Shown here: piece after piece, positions 19,798 to 31,174 of the stretch
Layout of the letters: each line of letters starts with the position of its first letter
Numbering within the stretch: the stretch's first letter is position 1
Source of the DNA: Gammaproteobacteria bacterium
GTDB taxonomy: Bacteria > Pseudomonadota > Gammaproteobacteria > JAKBBU01
Assembly (NCBI GenBank): GCA_021773195.1
Contig: JAJFKN010000029.1
Span: forward strand, 1-64,000
Length of the DNA stretch: 64,000 nucleotides
Direction: 5' to 3'
Notes under the pieces: generated by a model
Told to the model about the DNA's origin: nothing
What the model saw: only the letters and a program-made list of their open reading frames with translations
The model's database searches: none
Position numbers and translations under genes: made by a program

Positions 19798-22266
19798 ATG
19801 GGTAAAAAGAAACGCAGTTCAAACCGGCGCGGTACGAGTCAGAGCGCTGGGCAAACCGCTGATTCAGCGACATCCAACGGGATAGGTCCCTTTGCTATAT
19901 CAATGGGAGAGAAGCCTTTTGATCAGGATTTTCATAAAGCCTATAGGGCATTTATAGAATATCTGCAAATATTACAGTTACCCCCAGAGAATAAACAGAT
20001 TGAACTAATCGATAAACAGGGTAAATCGCAAAAACTGAATGCTATAAAAACCGTAGAAAAAGCGATTGCGCAGATTGAGGCTTTGGGTCGTAGATATAAA
20101 CTTAATGCAGAATATTACGATAAACCTTTGGTACGGATGGTATTAACCACCTATGAAATATTATTTACCATACACCTATATCGATGCCATGTAGCTCAAA
20201 AAAAGAAAAAACCAGCAGAACTTGTTGCTCGAGTTAAAGCATTGCTTGCTTCGGGTAAAGAGCAGGCTGAAGGTCTGTTTGCTACCTTACCTGAAGATTT
20301 AGCTTGGCACAGCCAAGCCAAGATACCAATAGAAGATCAAACACCGTGCTTGATTTTCGGTGATGGGGAAACCTTAAATCAACGCAAGTGGCTTGCCATA
20401 TTAGAATTTTATCAGCATAGCATGATGCCTCTATCAGAGTTAGAGGGCATAGATGTTGGGATGGCAGTCATCTCTGAGGTTATTATTCCCCGATTCTTAA
20501 ATTTTTCTGGAGCAGCAGCATTACAAGGACATATACGAGAAGACTATCATCGCCATATGGATGCTGCCATAGATTGGTTTATACGATGCATGAGTTATGA
20601 GCATGCTGTATTTAGCCAACCAGATAAGGCCATTCATTTTAGAAATGATTATCTGGACGCTTATCGCCTAGCCTTTTGCGTGACTTTTGAGAGCAATGAA
20701 TTTCATGCCAAGGTGCATGCACATTGTGAAAATTTAGCAAAGCTTATTACGGACCTGCCTGAAGACAATATGTCACAGGAATGTTTGAATCAACGTTCGA
20801 CTTATCTTTGGAAGTTGGCCAATCAATGTTTTTATTTTTCTAATTTCCATGCTGCTTTAAGTCTGTTTCGTCAGGTGGATGCGACATATTGGCAATTGGA
20901 AAAGAAACTTATTACCATTCATATTTTAGAGGTTCTCACGAGCCATCCATTATTTGGTAAGCTACCCAACCGCCAAACCATCGAGCGTTGTGTGTTGGAT
21001 TATTTTGTTGAGCCCCTAGTTGCTTTGGTGGTAAAGCGCAATAAATTACAGGTCTTGATGGAAATCTTGGCCTGTGACCAAGATAATGTATATACGGTTG
21101 CTGAAGCGGAACAAGAAACATTGGCATTGTTGCTGGAGCCCCATGGCCCGCAATTGCTGCAAGAATTACTTGGCCACATAGAAGAAGACCTTGTGACTTT
21201 GCAGGAATGCGCCAGGCAATTTCACATTGAACCGATTTATTTACCCAAGACCCTTGATGAAGCACTCAAGGGCGCTATTCAAGTAGCCATAAGAAATGTC
21301 AGCTCCCATTGCCAATTAAAAGGGTATGAATGGAAATTAGCATTATGTGACAATGAGAGATTCAAGGGGTTTCTCAAGACCAAAGTCGTCGAACTGCAAG
21401 ATAAAATGATGCACTTAGGGCGGATGACACAGCCTGCCATGAATCAAAGGCAATACGCTGCGCGGGTTGATTCGTTCTACAGATCATCAAGAGAGGATGT
21501 TTTTTGTTTTTATGACATGCTCATGAGTTTGCAATTGAGCGTTAGCAGTAGTGATGCCCTAGAGCGTTATTACAGTCTGGTCGCGCAATTGCTTTTGGCC
21601 CCTGACGAAGAAATACAAAGGCAAACTTACCGCACGCTTGTGGTGATGCGCGATGATTTAGATGTTAAATCCTTCATTCAGTCTTGTATTCATTTAGCTA
21701 ACTATTATTTTGTTCTAGCTGTTCGCGGAGTTGTCGAGAGTGTTCTATATACCTTGTGGACAGTAAAAGCCATGGGCTTGGCCGTGGGTTACTGGTTTTG
21801 TGCTATGACAGCTTATTACATTGAGATGCGTGGCGCTAACACCCAAGATATGTTTATGGTGTTGCAATCCATGGCAAACTCTTCACTGCAATTGCCTGAG
21901 AGTTCACGCTCATTGTCCCCACTCGATAGATTAGCCGCCATTGTTACAGGTTATACTGAGATAGTGACGGACTGTAAAAAAATGTTTCAAATCCAAGTGG
22001 ATCCTGACTATATTCTGGGATTGAATCCGGCGCCTAGGGCGCCCCATATCCGATCTCAAAGGGCCATAGAGCGGGTTTGTCTCCGCCAAGGTTTCTTTGG
22101 AGACTTGGCGGGACAGCCTATGTTACCCATGCCCCCTCGTATTGCCAATAATCTCGTTGCCCAAGACGATATGCAATTGCCCCGTTACCATATAGAGCCT
22201 AGAAACCATGACTCAGAATTCGATAGTAGCGCTATCCTAGAATACCCGTTGCCAGGAAAATATTAA
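19798..22266 (+). CDS. Hypothetical 822-residue helical protein with Lys/Arg-rich N-terminus
   Basis: I do not recognise a family. The 822-residue product begins MGKKKRSSNRRGTSQSAG, a basic cluster resembling a nuclear localisation signal, followed by a mostly alpha-helical body. Residues about 635-690 are the most hydrophobic (CIHLANYYFVLAVRGVVE to LAVGYWFCAMTAYY), but interrupted by charges. There is no signal peptide. It follows the VgrG-like gene by about 310 bases in the same direction. Genes next to vgrG often encode cargo or adaptors, and Legionellales secrete many large helical proteins, so a secreted effector is plausible but unproven. The start has a poor ribosome site. Confidence 0.75.
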   Translation: MGKKKRSSNRRGTSQSAGQTADSATSNGIGPFAISMGEKPFDQDFHKAYRAFIEYLQILQLPPENKQIELIDKQGKSQKLNAIKTVEKAIAQIEALGRRYKLNAEYYDKPLVRMVLTTYEILFTIHLYRCHVAQKKKKPAELVARVKALLASGKEQAEGLFATLPEDLAWHSQAKIPIEDQTPCLIFGDGETLNQRKWLAILEFYQHSMMPLSELEGIDVGMAVISEVIIPRFLNFSGAAALQGHIREDYHRHMDAAIDWFIRCMSYEHAVFSQPDKAIHFRNDYLDAYRLAFCVTFESNEFHAKVHAHCENLAKLITDLPEDNMSQECLNQRSTYLWKLANQCFYFSNFHAALSLFRQVDATYWQLEKKLITIHILEVLTSHPLFGKLPNRQTIERCVLDYFVEPLVALVVKRNKLQVLMEILACDQDNVYTVAEAEQETLALLLEPHGPQLLQELLGHIEEDLVTLQECARQFHIEPIYLPKTLDEALKGAIQVAIRNVSSHCQLKGYEWKLALCDNERFKGFLKTKVVELQDKMMHLGRMTQPAMNQRQYAARVDSFYRSSREDVFCFYDMLMSLQLSVSSSDALERYYSLVAQLLLAPDEEIQRQTYRTLVVMRDDLDVKSFIQSCIHLANYYFVLAVRGVVESVLYTLWTVKAMGLAVGYWFCAMTAYYIEMRGANTQDMFMVLQSMANSSLQLPESSRSLSPLDRLAAIVTGYTEIVTDCKKMFQIQVDPDYILGLNPAPRAPHIRSQRAIERVCLRQGFFGDLAGQPMLPMPPRIANNLVAQDDMQLPRYHIEPRNHDSEFDSSAILEYPLPGKY

Positions 22267-22356
22267 TCTATTCAATAGGTTAGGGTTAATCTCTGGGCCG
22301 GTGGGCGCTTCGCCCCCCAGCTTAAACAGTCTAGAACAATGCTCTCACACTAAAGC

Positions 22357-22385
22357 TTGAATTGCTTACAGCCTTGCAGTATCAT
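22357..22385 (+). promoter_or_regulatory. Promoter of tRNA-fMet and the nusA-infB operon
   Basis: TTGAAT (22357-22362), 17-base spacer, TATCAT (22380-22385), ending 10 bases before the tRNA. It is placed where the metY promoter is in E. coli. Confidence 0.65.
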
Positions 22386-22395
22386 GTGTGCTTAG

Positions 22396-22472
<77 letters not shown>

Positions 22473-22488
22473 GATTCTTGAGATATGG

Positions 22489-22511
22489 AGCCCCTTACTG
22501 GGGTTTTTTAT
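22489..22511 (+). terminator. Rho-independent terminator after tRNA-fMet
   Basis: AGCCCC-TTACT-GGGGTT hairpin followed by a T-run, 16 bases after the tRNA. It probably separates tRNA transcription from the downstream operon, with partial read-through. Confidence 0.75.
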
Positions 22512-22545
22512 TAAATATCCCGGGCAAAATCTGGGAATACGGAAG

Positions 22546-22569
22546 TGGGCCTCGGGCCCATTTTTTATT
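22546..22569 (+). terminator. Second terminator or attenuator before rimP
   Basis: TGGGCC-TCG-GGCCCA hairpin directly followed by TTTTTTATTT, about 50 bases before the rimP ATG. Two tandem terminators between the tRNA and rimP resemble the regulated leader of the E. coli metY-nusA operon. Confidence 0.75.
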
Positions 22570-22620
22570 TGGATATTTTGTGGTTTTGGGCCTCAAAGTA
22601 AAAAATGAAGTTATTTTAGA

Positions 22621-23064
22621 ATGCGTGAGACAGCTTTGACATCGCTATTAAGCACGACGGTAGAGTCCATGGGCTACGAGTTTGTAGGCTATGAATTCCT
22701 TCAGAGCAGTGAGCGTGTGTTGCGTATATATTTAGATAAAACAGACGGTGTGAATGTGGATGATTGCGCTAAAGTCAGTCGTCAATTGAGTGCTGTTCTG
22801 GATGTGGAAGATCCTATCCCGGGTGAATATCATTTAGAGGTATCATCACCAGGTTTGGACCGTCCTCTGTTTACCTTGGACCATTATGCACGGTTTTTGG
22901 GTAGTGTTGCCAAGGTTCGCCTTGGGGTGCCTTTGGATGGGCGCAGAAGTTTTAAAGGGACGATCGTTGGTGTGGTGGAACAAACGGTGCAACTCTCCTG
23001 TGAGGGGCAAACCGTTAACTTACCATTTGCTGATATTGAGAAAGCACGTTTAGTTGCAGAATAA
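22621..23064 (+). CDS. rimP: Ribosome maturation factor RimP
   Basis: RimP is needed for 30S subunit maturation. The 147-residue product has the family features [40 protein letters not shown] and [15 protein letters not shown]. It stands first among the protein genes of the nusA-infB operon, 30 bases before nusA. Normal length. Confidence 0.96.
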   Translation: MRETALTSLLSTTVESMGYEFVGYEFLQSSERVLRIYLDKTDGVNVDDCAKVSRQLSAVLDVEDPIPGEYHLEVSSPGLDRPLFTLDHYARFLGSVAKVRLGVPLDGRRSFKGTIVGVVEQTVQLSCEGQTVNLPFADIEKARLVAE

Positions 23065-23093
23065 ATCGCGTTACGCGGAAAGGGGTTTTTTTC

Positions 23094-24605
23094 ATGAGTG
23101 CCGATGTCAATAAAGACATATTACTAGTAGTGGATGTCGTATCCAATGAAAAGGATGTAGACAAAGACATTATTTTTCAGGCGGTAGAATCCGCGTTAGC
23201 CATGGCCACTAAAAAACGTCACGGTGAAGATATCGCTGTGCGAGTTGCTATTGATAGAGAAAGTGGTGCTTACGAAACTTTTCGTCAATGGGAAGTGGTA
23301 GAAGATGACATGCTAGAAGAGCCCGAGCGGGAAATGTCCCTAACGGATGCCAAAGCAAAAGATCCTAATTTAGAATTAGGTGGTTTCATCGAAGAACCCA
23401 TGGAATCTGTAGCTTTTGGTCGTATTGCTGCGCAAACGGCAAAACAAGTCATCGTACAAAAAGTGCGGGAAGCAGAACGGGCCAAAGTTGTTGAAGCTTT
23501 CCAAGATCGTGTGGGTGAACTCATTATTGGCGTGGTGAAAAAAGTCACCCGTGAACATGTGATTTTAGACTTAGGCAATAATGTAGAAGTTATGTTGTCG
23601 CGTGAAGACATGTTACCCCGCGAGGCTGCACGTATGGGCGACCGCATTCGCGCTTACTTGAAAGAAGTCCGTTCAGAACCTCGTGGCCCTCAATTGTTTG
23701 CCAGTCGTATTTGCCCTGAAATGCTCATGGAATTATTCAAAATAGAAGTACCTGAAGTGGGCGAAGAAGTGATTGATATTGTCAGTGCTGCGCGTGACCC
23801 AGGTTCGCGAGCGAAAATTGCAGTGAAGACCAATGACGGACGTATTGACCCCATTGGTGCTTGCGTAGGCATGCGCGGTGCGCGTGTGCAAGCAGTTTCT
23901 GGTGAATTGGGCGGCGAGCGTATCGACATCGTATTATGGGATGAAAATCCAGTACAGTTTGTCATTAACGCAATGGCACCAGCGGAAGTCGCTTCCATCG
24001 TTGTGGACGAAGATGCAAAAACCATGGATATCGCCGTAAAAGAAGAGCAATTATCTTTGGCTATTGGTCGTGGTGGACAGAACATTAATATGGCGAGTCA
24101 ATTGACGGAATGGACGCTCAACGTGATGACAGAAAATGAAGCCACAGAAAAGAGCGAAGCTGAAACTCGCGACTTGTTGAAAATGTTTATGGACAAGTTA
24201 GAAGTGGATGAAGATGTTGCTGGTATTTTAGTCCAAGAAGGTTTTTCCAGCTTGGAAGAAGTGGCTTATGTACCACTACAGGAAATTATGCAAATTGAAG
24301 AGTTTGATGAAGACATTGTAGAAGAATTACGTGCAAGAGCCAAAGATGCATTGCTTACAAAAGCATTAGCCGATGAAGAGAAAAATGATTCTCAAGAGCC
24401 AGCCGCGGATTTATTAGAAATGGAAGGTATGACTCCAGAACTCGCTAAAACATTAGCAAAGAGTGGAGTGGTTACACGTGAAGATCTGGCTGAAATGGCC
24501 GTGGATGATTTTGCGGAAATCGAAAATACCGAGCTGGATGAAAAACAAATGGCTGACTTGATTATGATAGCTCGTAAGCCATGGTTCGAGGAAACCGAGG
24601 ACTAA
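23094..24605 (+). CDS. nusA: Transcription termination/antitermination factor NusA
   Basis: NusA binds RNA polymerase and nascent RNA to control pausing, termination and antitermination. The 503-residue product has the polymerase-binding N-domain ([20 protein letters not shown]), an S1 domain ([20 protein letters not shown]), two KH domains ([20 protein letters not shown] and [17 protein letters not shown]), and two C-terminal acidic helix-hairpin repeats (from about residue 370 and 445), which are usual in gammaproteobacteria. The gene is often autoregulated through the leader upstream of rimP. Confidence 0.98.
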   Translation: MSADVNKDILLVVDVVSNEKDVDKDIIFQAVESALAMATKKRHGEDIAVRVAIDRESGAYETFRQWEVVEDDMLEEPEREMSLTDAKAKDPNLELGGFIEEPMESVAFGRIAAQTAKQVIVQKVREAERAKVVEAFQDRVGELIIGVVKKVTREHVILDLGNNVEVMLSREDMLPREAARMGDRIRAYLKEVRSEPRGPQLFASRICPEMLMELFKIEVPEVGEEVIDIVSAARDPGSRAKIAVKTNDGRIDPIGACVGMRGARVQAVSGELGGERIDIVLWDENPVQFVINAMAPAEVASIVVDEDAKTMDIAVKEEQLSLAIGRGGQNINMASQLTEWTLNVMTENEATEKSEAETRDLLKMFMDKLEVDEDVAGILVQEGFSSLEEVAYVPLQEIMQIEEFDEDIVEELRARAKDALLTKALADEEKNDSQEPAADLLEMEGMTPELAKTLAKSGVVTREDLAEMAVDDFAEIENTELDEKQMADLIMIARKPWFEETED

Positions 24606-24625
24606 ACCAAGGTGGGGAAATGCAT

Positions 24626-27187
24626 ATGGCAGACGTAACCGTTACACAGTTAGCAAAGTTGCTGGATATCACAGTGGATAAGTTGATGCTGCAACTCAAA
24701 GAAGCAGGCATTGAAATATCTGCTGATGATGAGAGCATTTCCGGTGGGGATAAGAAAAAATTGCTTGATCACTTGAAGCGCTCGCATAATCCTGAGGAAG
24801 AAAGCACGCAAGAAGAGGGTGACAAGAGTCCTCGTCAAATCACCTTGCGTCGCAAAAAAGTTAGCACGCTCAAAGTATCAGGTGCCGGTGGCCGAAAAAC
24901 TGTAAACGTGGAAGTACGTAAAAAACGTACCTATGTCAAACGCAGTGTGGTGGAGGCCGACGAACAGGATAAAGCAGAAGATGAGCTCAAACAGCAGGCT
25001 GAAGCACTTGCTGCGGAAGAAGCTAAACAAGCCCCAGAAGTAGCTGAAGAAGTGGTAACAGCCGTCGAAGAAACGGCCCCTGTTGTTGACGATGTGACTC
25101 CTGTTGAAGCAACCAAAGAAGAGCCCTCTGAAAAAGCTGATAGTAAACTTAGCGAAGAACAGAAAAAAATTGCTGACCAACAAGCTGGAGCAGAGAAGAA
25201 AACTGACAAACCCGTCAAAACTACCAAAGTCGAAAAGAAAGTTGAAAAGAAAGCTAAACCGGACGCGCGTTCGAATGAACGGAATAAACGCTCAGGCAAA
25301 GCCTCCAAACAGCGTATTCTTGAATTAGCTCACGGCGGTGATGAGCAGGGTGGTAGACGTAAACGCAAACGCAAGCGTATGGATAATGCCGGCGCTTCTT
25401 TGCAACAGGCTTTTGAAATGCCATCTGCACCCAGGCAGCGTGATGTAAGCATTCCTGAAACCATAACCGTTGCGGATTTAGCTGCAAAAATGTCCGTGAA
25501 GGTGGCGGAAGTCATTAAGGTAATGATGAACATGGGAGCCATGGTCACCATTAATCAAGTTATTGATCAAGACACGGCTGTGATTGTGGCTGAAGAGATG
25601 GGCCATAAAGTAAAACTATTAAAAGCCGATGCCGTGGAAGATGATATTGCCTTTGATGTAGGCGGTGCTGGTAGCCAAGTTACCCGCCCACCCGTTGTTA
25701 CCATCATGGGTCACGTAGATCATGGTAAAACTTCTCTGTTAGATTACATTCGTAAAACCCATATTACTTCCGGCGAAGCTGGAGGGATTACGCAGCATAT
25801 TGGTGCTTATCACGTGGAAACAGACCACGGTATTATCACCTTCTTAGATACGCCAGGTCACGAAGCGTTTACCGCCATGCGTGCTCGTGGTGCAAAAGCT
25901 ACGGACATCGTAATTTTGGTAGTAGCTGCTGATGATGGTGTTATGCCTCAAACTATTGAGGCTATACAACATGCGCGTGCCGCTGAAGTGCCTATCATTG
26001 TCGCAGTGAACAAGATTGATAAACCTGAAGCAGATTTAGAGCGAGTGCGCAGTGAATTATCTAACTATGAAGTCATTTCAGAAGATTGGGGTGGCGAAAA
26101 TATGTTTGTTAGCGTATCGGCTAAAACAGGCGAAGGTGTGGAAGCCCTTTTAGATTCCGTATTAGTACAATCGGAAGTGCTGGAATTGCAAGCTTATGTG
26201 AATTGTCCTGCTCGCGGCATCGTGATCGAATCCAGTTTGGATAAAGGTCGTGGCCCCGTAGCTAGTATCTTGGTGCAACAGGGCCAATTACGTAAAGGTG
26301 ATATTTTATTAGCTGGATTGCAATATGGGCGCGTTAGAGCCCTATTGGATGAAAATGGTAAAACCATTGAGATGGCTGGCCCATCCATTCCTGTGGAAGT
26401 ATTGGGTTTATCCGGCACGCCTAAAGCGGGTGATGATGCCGCTGTTGTAGCCAGTGAGCGTAAAGCGCGAGAAGTGGCTTTATTCCGTCAAGGCAAATTC
26501 CGTGATGTGAAATTAGCACGTCAACAAGCTACTAAGCTAGAATCCCTGATGGATCGCATGAGCGAAGGCGAAGCCAGTATCCTTAATTTAATTATTAAAA
26601 CCGACGTGCAAGGTTCAGCTGAAGCTTTGAATGAATCTCTGATTAAGCTGTCCACCAATGAAGTGAAGGTTAATATTATTGTTTCTGGTGCGGGTGCTAT
26701 CACTGAATCAGATATTAACTTAGCCTTAGCATCAGGGGCTGCCGTGATTGGTTTCAATGTGCGTGCTGATAATACTGGACGCGTCTTAGCTGCACGCGAA
26801 AATGTACAGATTCGTTATTACAGCGTTATTTACGATGCTATTGAAGATGTGAAGCAAGCGCTTACGGGTATGTTAGCACCAGAAATGAAAGAACAAATCA
26901 TTGGCTTGGCTGAAGTGCGCGAAGTGTATCGATCCTCGAAAATTGGTTCTATTGCGGGTTGTATGGTCATTGATGGCCAAGTGAAACGCAATAAGCCCAT
27001 CCGTGTATTGCGTGACAGTGTCGTGATTTACGAAGGGGAGTTAGAATCCTTGCGACGCTTTAAAGAAGATGTTCCTGAAGTGCGTAATGGTATGGAATGT
27101 GGTATCGGCGTGAAGGATTATAACGATGTTAAAGTTGGCGACCAAATCGAAGTGTTTGATACGGTCGAGGTGAAACGCCAATTGTGA
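24626..27187 (+). CDS. infB: Translation initiation factor IF-2
   Basis: IF-2 is the GTPase that places fMet-tRNA on the 30S subunit. I start at the ATG at 24626 ([20 protein letters not shown], 853 residues): GGGG at 24614-24617 gives good spacing, and the upstream in-frame codons lie inside nusA. An IF2_N domain is followed by a long Lys/Glu/Ala-rich linker, a second IF2_N-like region near 285, then the G-domain with [12 protein letters not shown] (about 362), [15 protein letters not shown] and NKIDKPEAD, and the C-terminal domains. Gene order nusA-infB-rbfA is conserved. Confidence 0.98.
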   Translation: MADVTVTQLAKLLDITVDKLMLQLKEAGIEISADDESISGGDKKKLLDHLKRSHNPEEESTQEEGDKSPRQITLRRKKVSTLKVSGAGGRKTVNVEVRKKRTYVKRSVVEADEQDKAEDELKQQAEALAAEEAKQAPEVAEEVVTAVEETAPVVDDVTPVEATKEEPSEKADSKLSEEQKKIADQQAGAEKKTDKPVKTTKVEKKVEKKAKPDARSNERNKRSGKASKQRILELAHGGDEQGGRRKRKRKRMDNAGASLQQAFEMPSAPRQRDVSIPETITVADLAAKMSVKVAEVIKVMMNMGAMVTINQVIDQDTAVIVAEEMGHKVKLLKADAVEDDIAFDVGGAGSQVTRPPVVTIMGHVDHGKTSLLDYIRKTHITSGEAGGITQHIGAYHVETDHGIITFLDTPGHEAFTAMRARGAKATDIVILVVAADDGVMPQTIEAIQHARAAEVPIIVAVNKIDKPEADLERVRSELSNYEVISEDWGGENMFVSVSAKTGEGVEALLDSVLVQSEVLELQAYVNCPARGIVIESSLDKGRGPVASILVQQGQLRKGDILLAGLQYGRVRALLDENGKTIEMAGPSIPVEVLGLSGTPKAGDDAAVVASERKAREVALFRQGKFRDVKLARQQATKLESLMDRMSEGEASILNLIIKTDVQGSAEALNESLIKLSTNEVKVNIIVSGAGAITESDINLALASGAAVIGFNVRADNTGRVLAARENVQIRYYSVIYDAIEDVKQALTGMLAPEMKEQIIGLAEVREVYRSSKIGSIAGCMVIDGQVKRNKPIRVLRDSVVIYEGELESLRRFKEDVPEVRNGMECGIGVKDYNDVKVGDQIEVFDTVEVKRQL

Positions 27188-27209
27188 TCCAATTATAATT
27201 AGGTAACGA

Positions 27210-27581
27210 ATGTCAAATAACCGTACAGAACGCGTAGCAGAAAGTATAAAACGAGAATTGGCTCAGTTGATACAACTGGAAGTGAAAGATCCTCGTCTTG
27301 GAATCGTTACGGTTACAGCTGTAAAAGTCTCTAAGGATTTATCTCACGCAAAAGTCTATGTGACATTTATTCAAAGCGATCTCAATAAGCCTGAAGAGGC
27401 TTTAAAAGTCTTGCGTGAAGCCAGTGCTTACTTACGTACGGTCTTATCACAGCGCGTTAAATTGCGCATCGCCCCACAATTAAATTTTGTTTATGATGAA
27501 TCCATTGAGCATGGACGCCATTTATCGAACTTAATCGATGGTGTGGCCCCTCCACCAGAAGAAGAGGATAAGCATGAGTAG
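27210..27581 (+). CDS. rbfA: Ribosome-binding factor A
   Basis: RbfA assists 16S 5'-end maturation and cold adaptation. The 123-residue product has RVAESIKRELAQLIQLEVKD, TVTAVKVSKDLSHAKVYVTF and the family C-terminus with LNFVYDESIEHGRHLSNLID. It follows infB by 22 bases and overlaps truB by eight. Confidence 0.97.
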   Translation: MSNNRTERVAESIKRELAQLIQLEVKDPRLGIVTVTAVKVSKDLSHAKVYVTFIQSDLNKPEEALKVLREASAYLRTVLSQRVKLRIAPQLNFVYDESIEHGRHLSNLIDGVAPPPEEEDKHE

Positions 27582-28569
27582 AAAACCTTCCCGTCGGCAG
27601 CGGGGTCGTGAGGTTAGCGGTATTTTGTTATTGAACAAGCCTCTGGAAGAAACCTCCAATGGCGCGTTGCAACGGGTTAAACGTTTATATAATGCAAAAA
27701 AAGCTGGACATACGGGCAGTTTAGATCCTTTAGCTTCAGGTATGTTACCGATTTGTTTTGGTGAAGCGACGAAGTTTTCACAATTTCTGTTGGAATCCGA
27801 TAAAACCTATGAGGTCACTGCGCGTTTAGGTATCGCCACGACCACGGGTGATGCTGAAGGTGAAATCTTGGCAACCCTAGAACCTCCCAAATTAGAGATA
27901 AAAACCTTAGAAGAGACTCTGCAGGATTTTCGTGGGCTCATCACGCAAATACCATCGATGTTTTCTGCCATTAAACACAATGGTGAACCGCTGTATAAAT
28001 TGGCTCGTCGAGGCATAGAAGTAGAACGCCCCTCGCGAGAGGTCACTATCTACGAATTGATCCTTAAAGAGTACACCGGTGAGACGGTATCTTTGGATGT
28101 GCATTGTTCTAAGGGGACCTATATTCGTACCTTAGTGGAAGATTTGGGTAAAGCTCTGGGCTGTGGTGCCCATGTGGCTAAGCTCCATCGAAGTAATGCC
28201 GGGCCCTATAAGGGGCAGAAAATGTACAGTCATGAAGAGTTGGAAGCCATTCTTGAGCAAGACGGCGTGCCTGGATTGGATGCCTGTCTATTACCCATGG
28301 AAACTGCTGTGGCCGTCTGGCCCTATTTACAGCTAAGTAGCCAAACAGGGTATTATTTACGCCAAGGACAGGCCGTATTGGTACCTAAAGCTCCCACAGA
28401 GGGCTGGGTGCGCTTATACAACCAAGATGAATGTTTCCTTGGCGTGGGGGAAATTCAAGACGATGGTCGAGTAGCTCCACGCCGGCTGCTTGATACTAAA
28501 ACCCTTGTTAGTAGGGGCTTACGCGAGTACAATAGCCCATCTAATGAACTAAATAACGAGCAACAGTGA
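27574..28569 (+). CDS. truB: tRNA pseudouridine(55) synthase TruB
   Basis: TruB makes pseudouridine 55 in the T-loop of tRNAs. I choose the ATG at 27574 (MSRKPSRRQRGREVSGILLL, 331 residues), overlapping the rbfA stop and preceded by GAGGATAAG. The catalytic motif KKAGHTGSLDPLASGMLPIC contains the nucleophilic Asp, and VHCSKGTYIRTLVEDLGKAL is the second conserved block. A C-terminal PUA-like domain follows. Slightly longer than the E. coli enzyme. Confidence 0.97.
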   Translation: MSRKPSRRQRGREVSGILLLNKPLEETSNGALQRVKRLYNAKKAGHTGSLDPLASGMLPICFGEATKFSQFLLESDKTYEVTARLGIATTTGDAEGEILATLEPPKLEIKTLEETLQDFRGLITQIPSMFSAIKHNGEPLYKLARRGIEVERPSREVTIYELILKEYTGETVSLDVHCSKGTYIRTLVEDLGKALGCGAHVAKLHRSNAGPYKGQKMYSHEELEAILEQDGVPGLDACLLPMETAVAVWPYLQLSSQTGYYLRQGQAVLVPKAPTEGWVRLYNQDECFLGVGEIQDDGRVAPRRLLDTKTLVSRGLREYNSPSNELNNEQQ

Positions 28570-28578
28570 GGAGTGATA

Positions 28579-28848
28579 ATGCCACTTTCAGTTAACGACA
28601 AGGCCACGATTATCGAAAAATATGGTCGTTCAGCAAGCGATACAGGTTCACCAGAGGTTCAAGTAGCCCTATTGACCCAACGCATCACCGAGCTAACCGA
28701 GCACTTTAAAGCTCATAAAAAGGATCTCCATTCTCGTCGTGGTCTATTGAAGATGATTAATTTACGTCGCAAGCTATTAGATTACCTAAAACGCAAGAAT
28801 GCAGCCGCTTACCAACAACTTATCGAAAGCTTAGGCCTACGCCGCTAA
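28579..28848 (+). CDS. rpsO: 30S ribosomal protein S15
   Basis: S15 binds the central domain of 16S rRNA and represses its own translation in E. coli. Starting at the ATG at 28579 ([20 protein letters not shown]) gives 89 residues, the usual length; GAGGAG precedes it. The conserved [20 protein letters not shown] and [20 protein letters not shown] are present. Lies between truB and pnp as in E. coli. Confidence 0.97.
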   Translation: MPLSVNDKATIIEKYGRSASDTGSPEVQVALLTQRITELTEHFKAHKKDLHSRRGLLKMINLRRKLLDYLKRKNAAAYQQLIESLGLRR

Positions 28849-28871
28849 TCGCTTTAATCGAGGACAGACAT

Positions 28872-31004
28872 TTGAATTTGACACCTATAGTAAAAAGTTT
28901 CCCATTTGGGGATCAAGAAGTACGTCTAGAAACCGGAGCTATCGCTCGCCAAGCCAGTGGTGCCGTTATGGTATACATAGGTGGTACAGCAGTATTAGCC
29001 ACAGTCGTTGGGGTAAAGGAAGAAGTCCCTGGGCGGGATTTTTTCCCTCTCACGGTTAATTATCAAGAAAAGACTTATGCGGCTGGTAAAATACCTGGTG
29101 GTTACTTTAAGCGTGAAGGGCGTCCAACAGAAAAAGAAACCCTAACATCACGTCTTATTGACAGACCTCTGCGTCCTTTATTTCCTAAAGGTTTTTTAAA
29201 CGAAGTGCAAGTCATTACCACAGTGATGTCAGTTGATGGTAAAAATGATCCTGATATTGCAGCCTTAATTGGTGCCTCAGCAGCTTTGGCTGTTTCCGGT
29301 ATACCTTTTGGTGGCCCCATTGGCGCTGCTCGTGTTGGTTACAAAGAAGGTAAATACATTTTAAATCCCAGCTTTGAAACCCTAGAAACCTCTGAATTAA
29401 ATATGGTGGTTGCAGGTACAGAATCGGCGGTATTAATGGTGGAATCGGAAGCCACAGGTTTGCCTGAAGACATTATGTTAGGCGCCGTTATGCATGCCCA
29501 TAATGCTATGCAAACTGCGATTACCGCGATTAATGAATTAAAAGCCGAAGCGGGTAAGCCTCAATGGGATTGGCAAGCACCTGAAGCCAATGAACAGTTG
29601 GTTCAGCAGGTTGAAGCTCTCGTGGGACAAGATATTGCGAATGCTTATCGTGTTGTTGATAAAATGGAGCGACAAACCAACTTAGAAATCATCCGTGCTA
29701 ATGTTTTAGAAAAGCTAGTGGGTGATTCTGATGAAGCTCAATATTCTCAAGATGATGTGCGCAAGGTTTTAGCTTCCATAGAAAAGACCAGTGTACGTAG
29801 CCGCGTTTTAGCTGGTGAGCCTCGTATTGATGGTCGCGACCAAAAAACCGTTCGCCCCATTAACATTCAAGTGGGCGTTTTACCCAAAACACACGGTTCA
29901 GCAATTTTTACTCGTGGTGAAACTCAAGCCATTGTTGTTGCAACTGTAGGTACTGGACGTGATGCTCAAATCATTGATGCCTTAGAAGGTGAAAGCAAAT
30001 CTAACTTCATGTTGCATTATAACTTCCCTCCATACTCTGTGGGTGAAGCGGGTTTCATGAGTGGCCCCAAACGTCGTGAAATTGGTCATGGTCGTTTAGC
30101 TCGTCGTGCTATTGAAGCAGTATTACCTTCTCAAGAAGAATTTAATTACGTTATTCGCATCGTTTCTGAAATTACCGAATCTAACGGTTCCAGCTCCATG
30201 GCTTCTGTTTGTGGTACTAGCTTATCACTCATGGATGCGGGTATACCTATTAAAGCACCGGTTGCTGGTATTGCCATGGGTCTCGTGAAAGAAGGTGAAA
30301 ACTTCACCGTACTTACAGACATCTTGGGTGATGAAGATCACTTAGGTGATATGGACTTTAAAGTAGCTGGTACTAAAGATGGCATTACTGCCTTGCAAAT
30401 GGATATCAAAATTGATGGTATCACTCAAGAAATCATGAATATGGCTCTAAACCAAGCCCGTGATGGTCGTTTGCATATCCTGCAAGAAATGAACCAAGTC
30501 ATCAGCGAATCGCGCAATGAATTATCTGAAAATGCACCACGTATTTATACCATGCAAATCAAACCAGATAAGATTCGTGATGTTATCGGTAAAGGCGGCG
30601 CCACCATTCGCTCTATCATCGAAGAAACCGGTGCTAGCATCGATATCGATGATAGTGGTTTAGTGAAAGTAGCTGCGGTAGACAGCGAATCTGCTCACGC
30701 AGCCATGGACCGTATCGACTTCTATACAGCAGATGTAGAAGTGGGACAGATTTACGAAGGCAGTGTTTCTAAGATTGCAGACTTTGGTGCTTTCGTTACA
30801 GTCTTGCCAGGTAAATCCGGTTTAGTACACATTTCTCAAATCGCTGAAGAGCGCGTTGAAAATGTTCGCGATTACTTATCTGAAGGCCAAGAAGTCACAG
30901 TTAAAGTGTTGGAAATCGACAAAATGGGTCGTATCCGCTTGAGCATGAAAGAAGTGACAGCCGAAGAAAAGACTCAATTCCAGTCCCAATCTGAAGAGTC
31001 TTAA
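28872..31004 (+). CDS. pnp: Polyribonucleotide nucleotidyltransferase (PNPase)
   Basis: PNPase is a 3'-5' phosphorolytic exoribonuclease of the degradosome. The 710-residue product starts at TTG ([20 protein letters not shown]), preceded by GAGGACAG; no ATG fits. Two RNase PH domains are visible ([20 protein letters not shown] and [20 protein letters not shown]), then a KH domain ([20 protein letters not shown]) and an S1 domain ([20 protein letters not shown]). Last gene of the nusA-infB operon. Confidence 0.98.
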   Translation: MNLTPIVKSFPFGDQEVRLETGAIARQASGAVMVYIGGTAVLATVVGVKEEVPGRDFFPLTVNYQEKTYAAGKIPGGYFKREGRPTEKETLTSRLIDRPLRPLFPKGFLNEVQVITTVMSVDGKNDPDIAALIGASAALAVSGIPFGGPIGAARVGYKEGKYILNPSFETLETSELNMVVAGTESAVLMVESEATGLPEDIMLGAVMHAHNAMQTAITAINELKAEAGKPQWDWQAPEANEQLVQQVEALVGQDIANAYRVVDKMERQTNLEIIRANVLEKLVGDSDEAQYSQDDVRKVLASIEKTSVRSRVLAGEPRIDGRDQKTVRPINIQVGVLPKTHGSAIFTRGETQAIVVATVGTGRDAQIIDALEGESKSNFMLHYNFPPYSVGEAGFMSGPKRREIGHGRLARRAIEAVLPSQEEFNYVIRIVSEITESNGSSSMASVCGTSLSLMDAGIPIKAPVAGIAMGLVKEGENFTVLTDILGDEDHLGDMDFKVAGTKDGITALQMDIKIDGITQEIMNMALNQARDGRLHILQEMNQVISESRNELSENAPRIYTMQIKPDKIRDVIGKGGATIRSIIEETGASIDIDDSGLVKVAAVDSESAHAAMDRIDFYTADVEVGQIYEGSVSKIADFGAFVTVLPGKSGLVHISQIAEERVENVRDYLSEGQEVTVKVLEIDKMGRIRLSMKEVTAEEKTQFQSQSEES

Positions 31005-31018
31005 TAACCCCTCTGATA

Positions 31019-31040
31019 CCCCTGTGCCTAGGCGCAGGGG
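31019..31040 (+). terminator. Hairpin after pnp
   Basis: CCCCTGTGCC-TA-GGCGCAGGGG: ten pairs including one G-T pair, 14 bases after the pnp stop. No T-run follows, so it may protect the mRNA end or need Rho. Confidence 0.55.
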
Positions 31041-31174
31041 CTATCCACCCTACTATATACACTGAGCTCCCCCCTTCTTCTGTACATTTCCAAGCCAGTA
31101 TCTATACTCCTAGAACATAAGGACGAAAAAATGTCCCTCAAGGATGAATAGACCATCTGGCCGAGGAAATAAAA

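Noticed and set aside
24931-25328. Open frames on both strands in the Lys/Glu-rich linker of infB
   Set aside because: Artefacts of the biased composition of the IF-2 linker.
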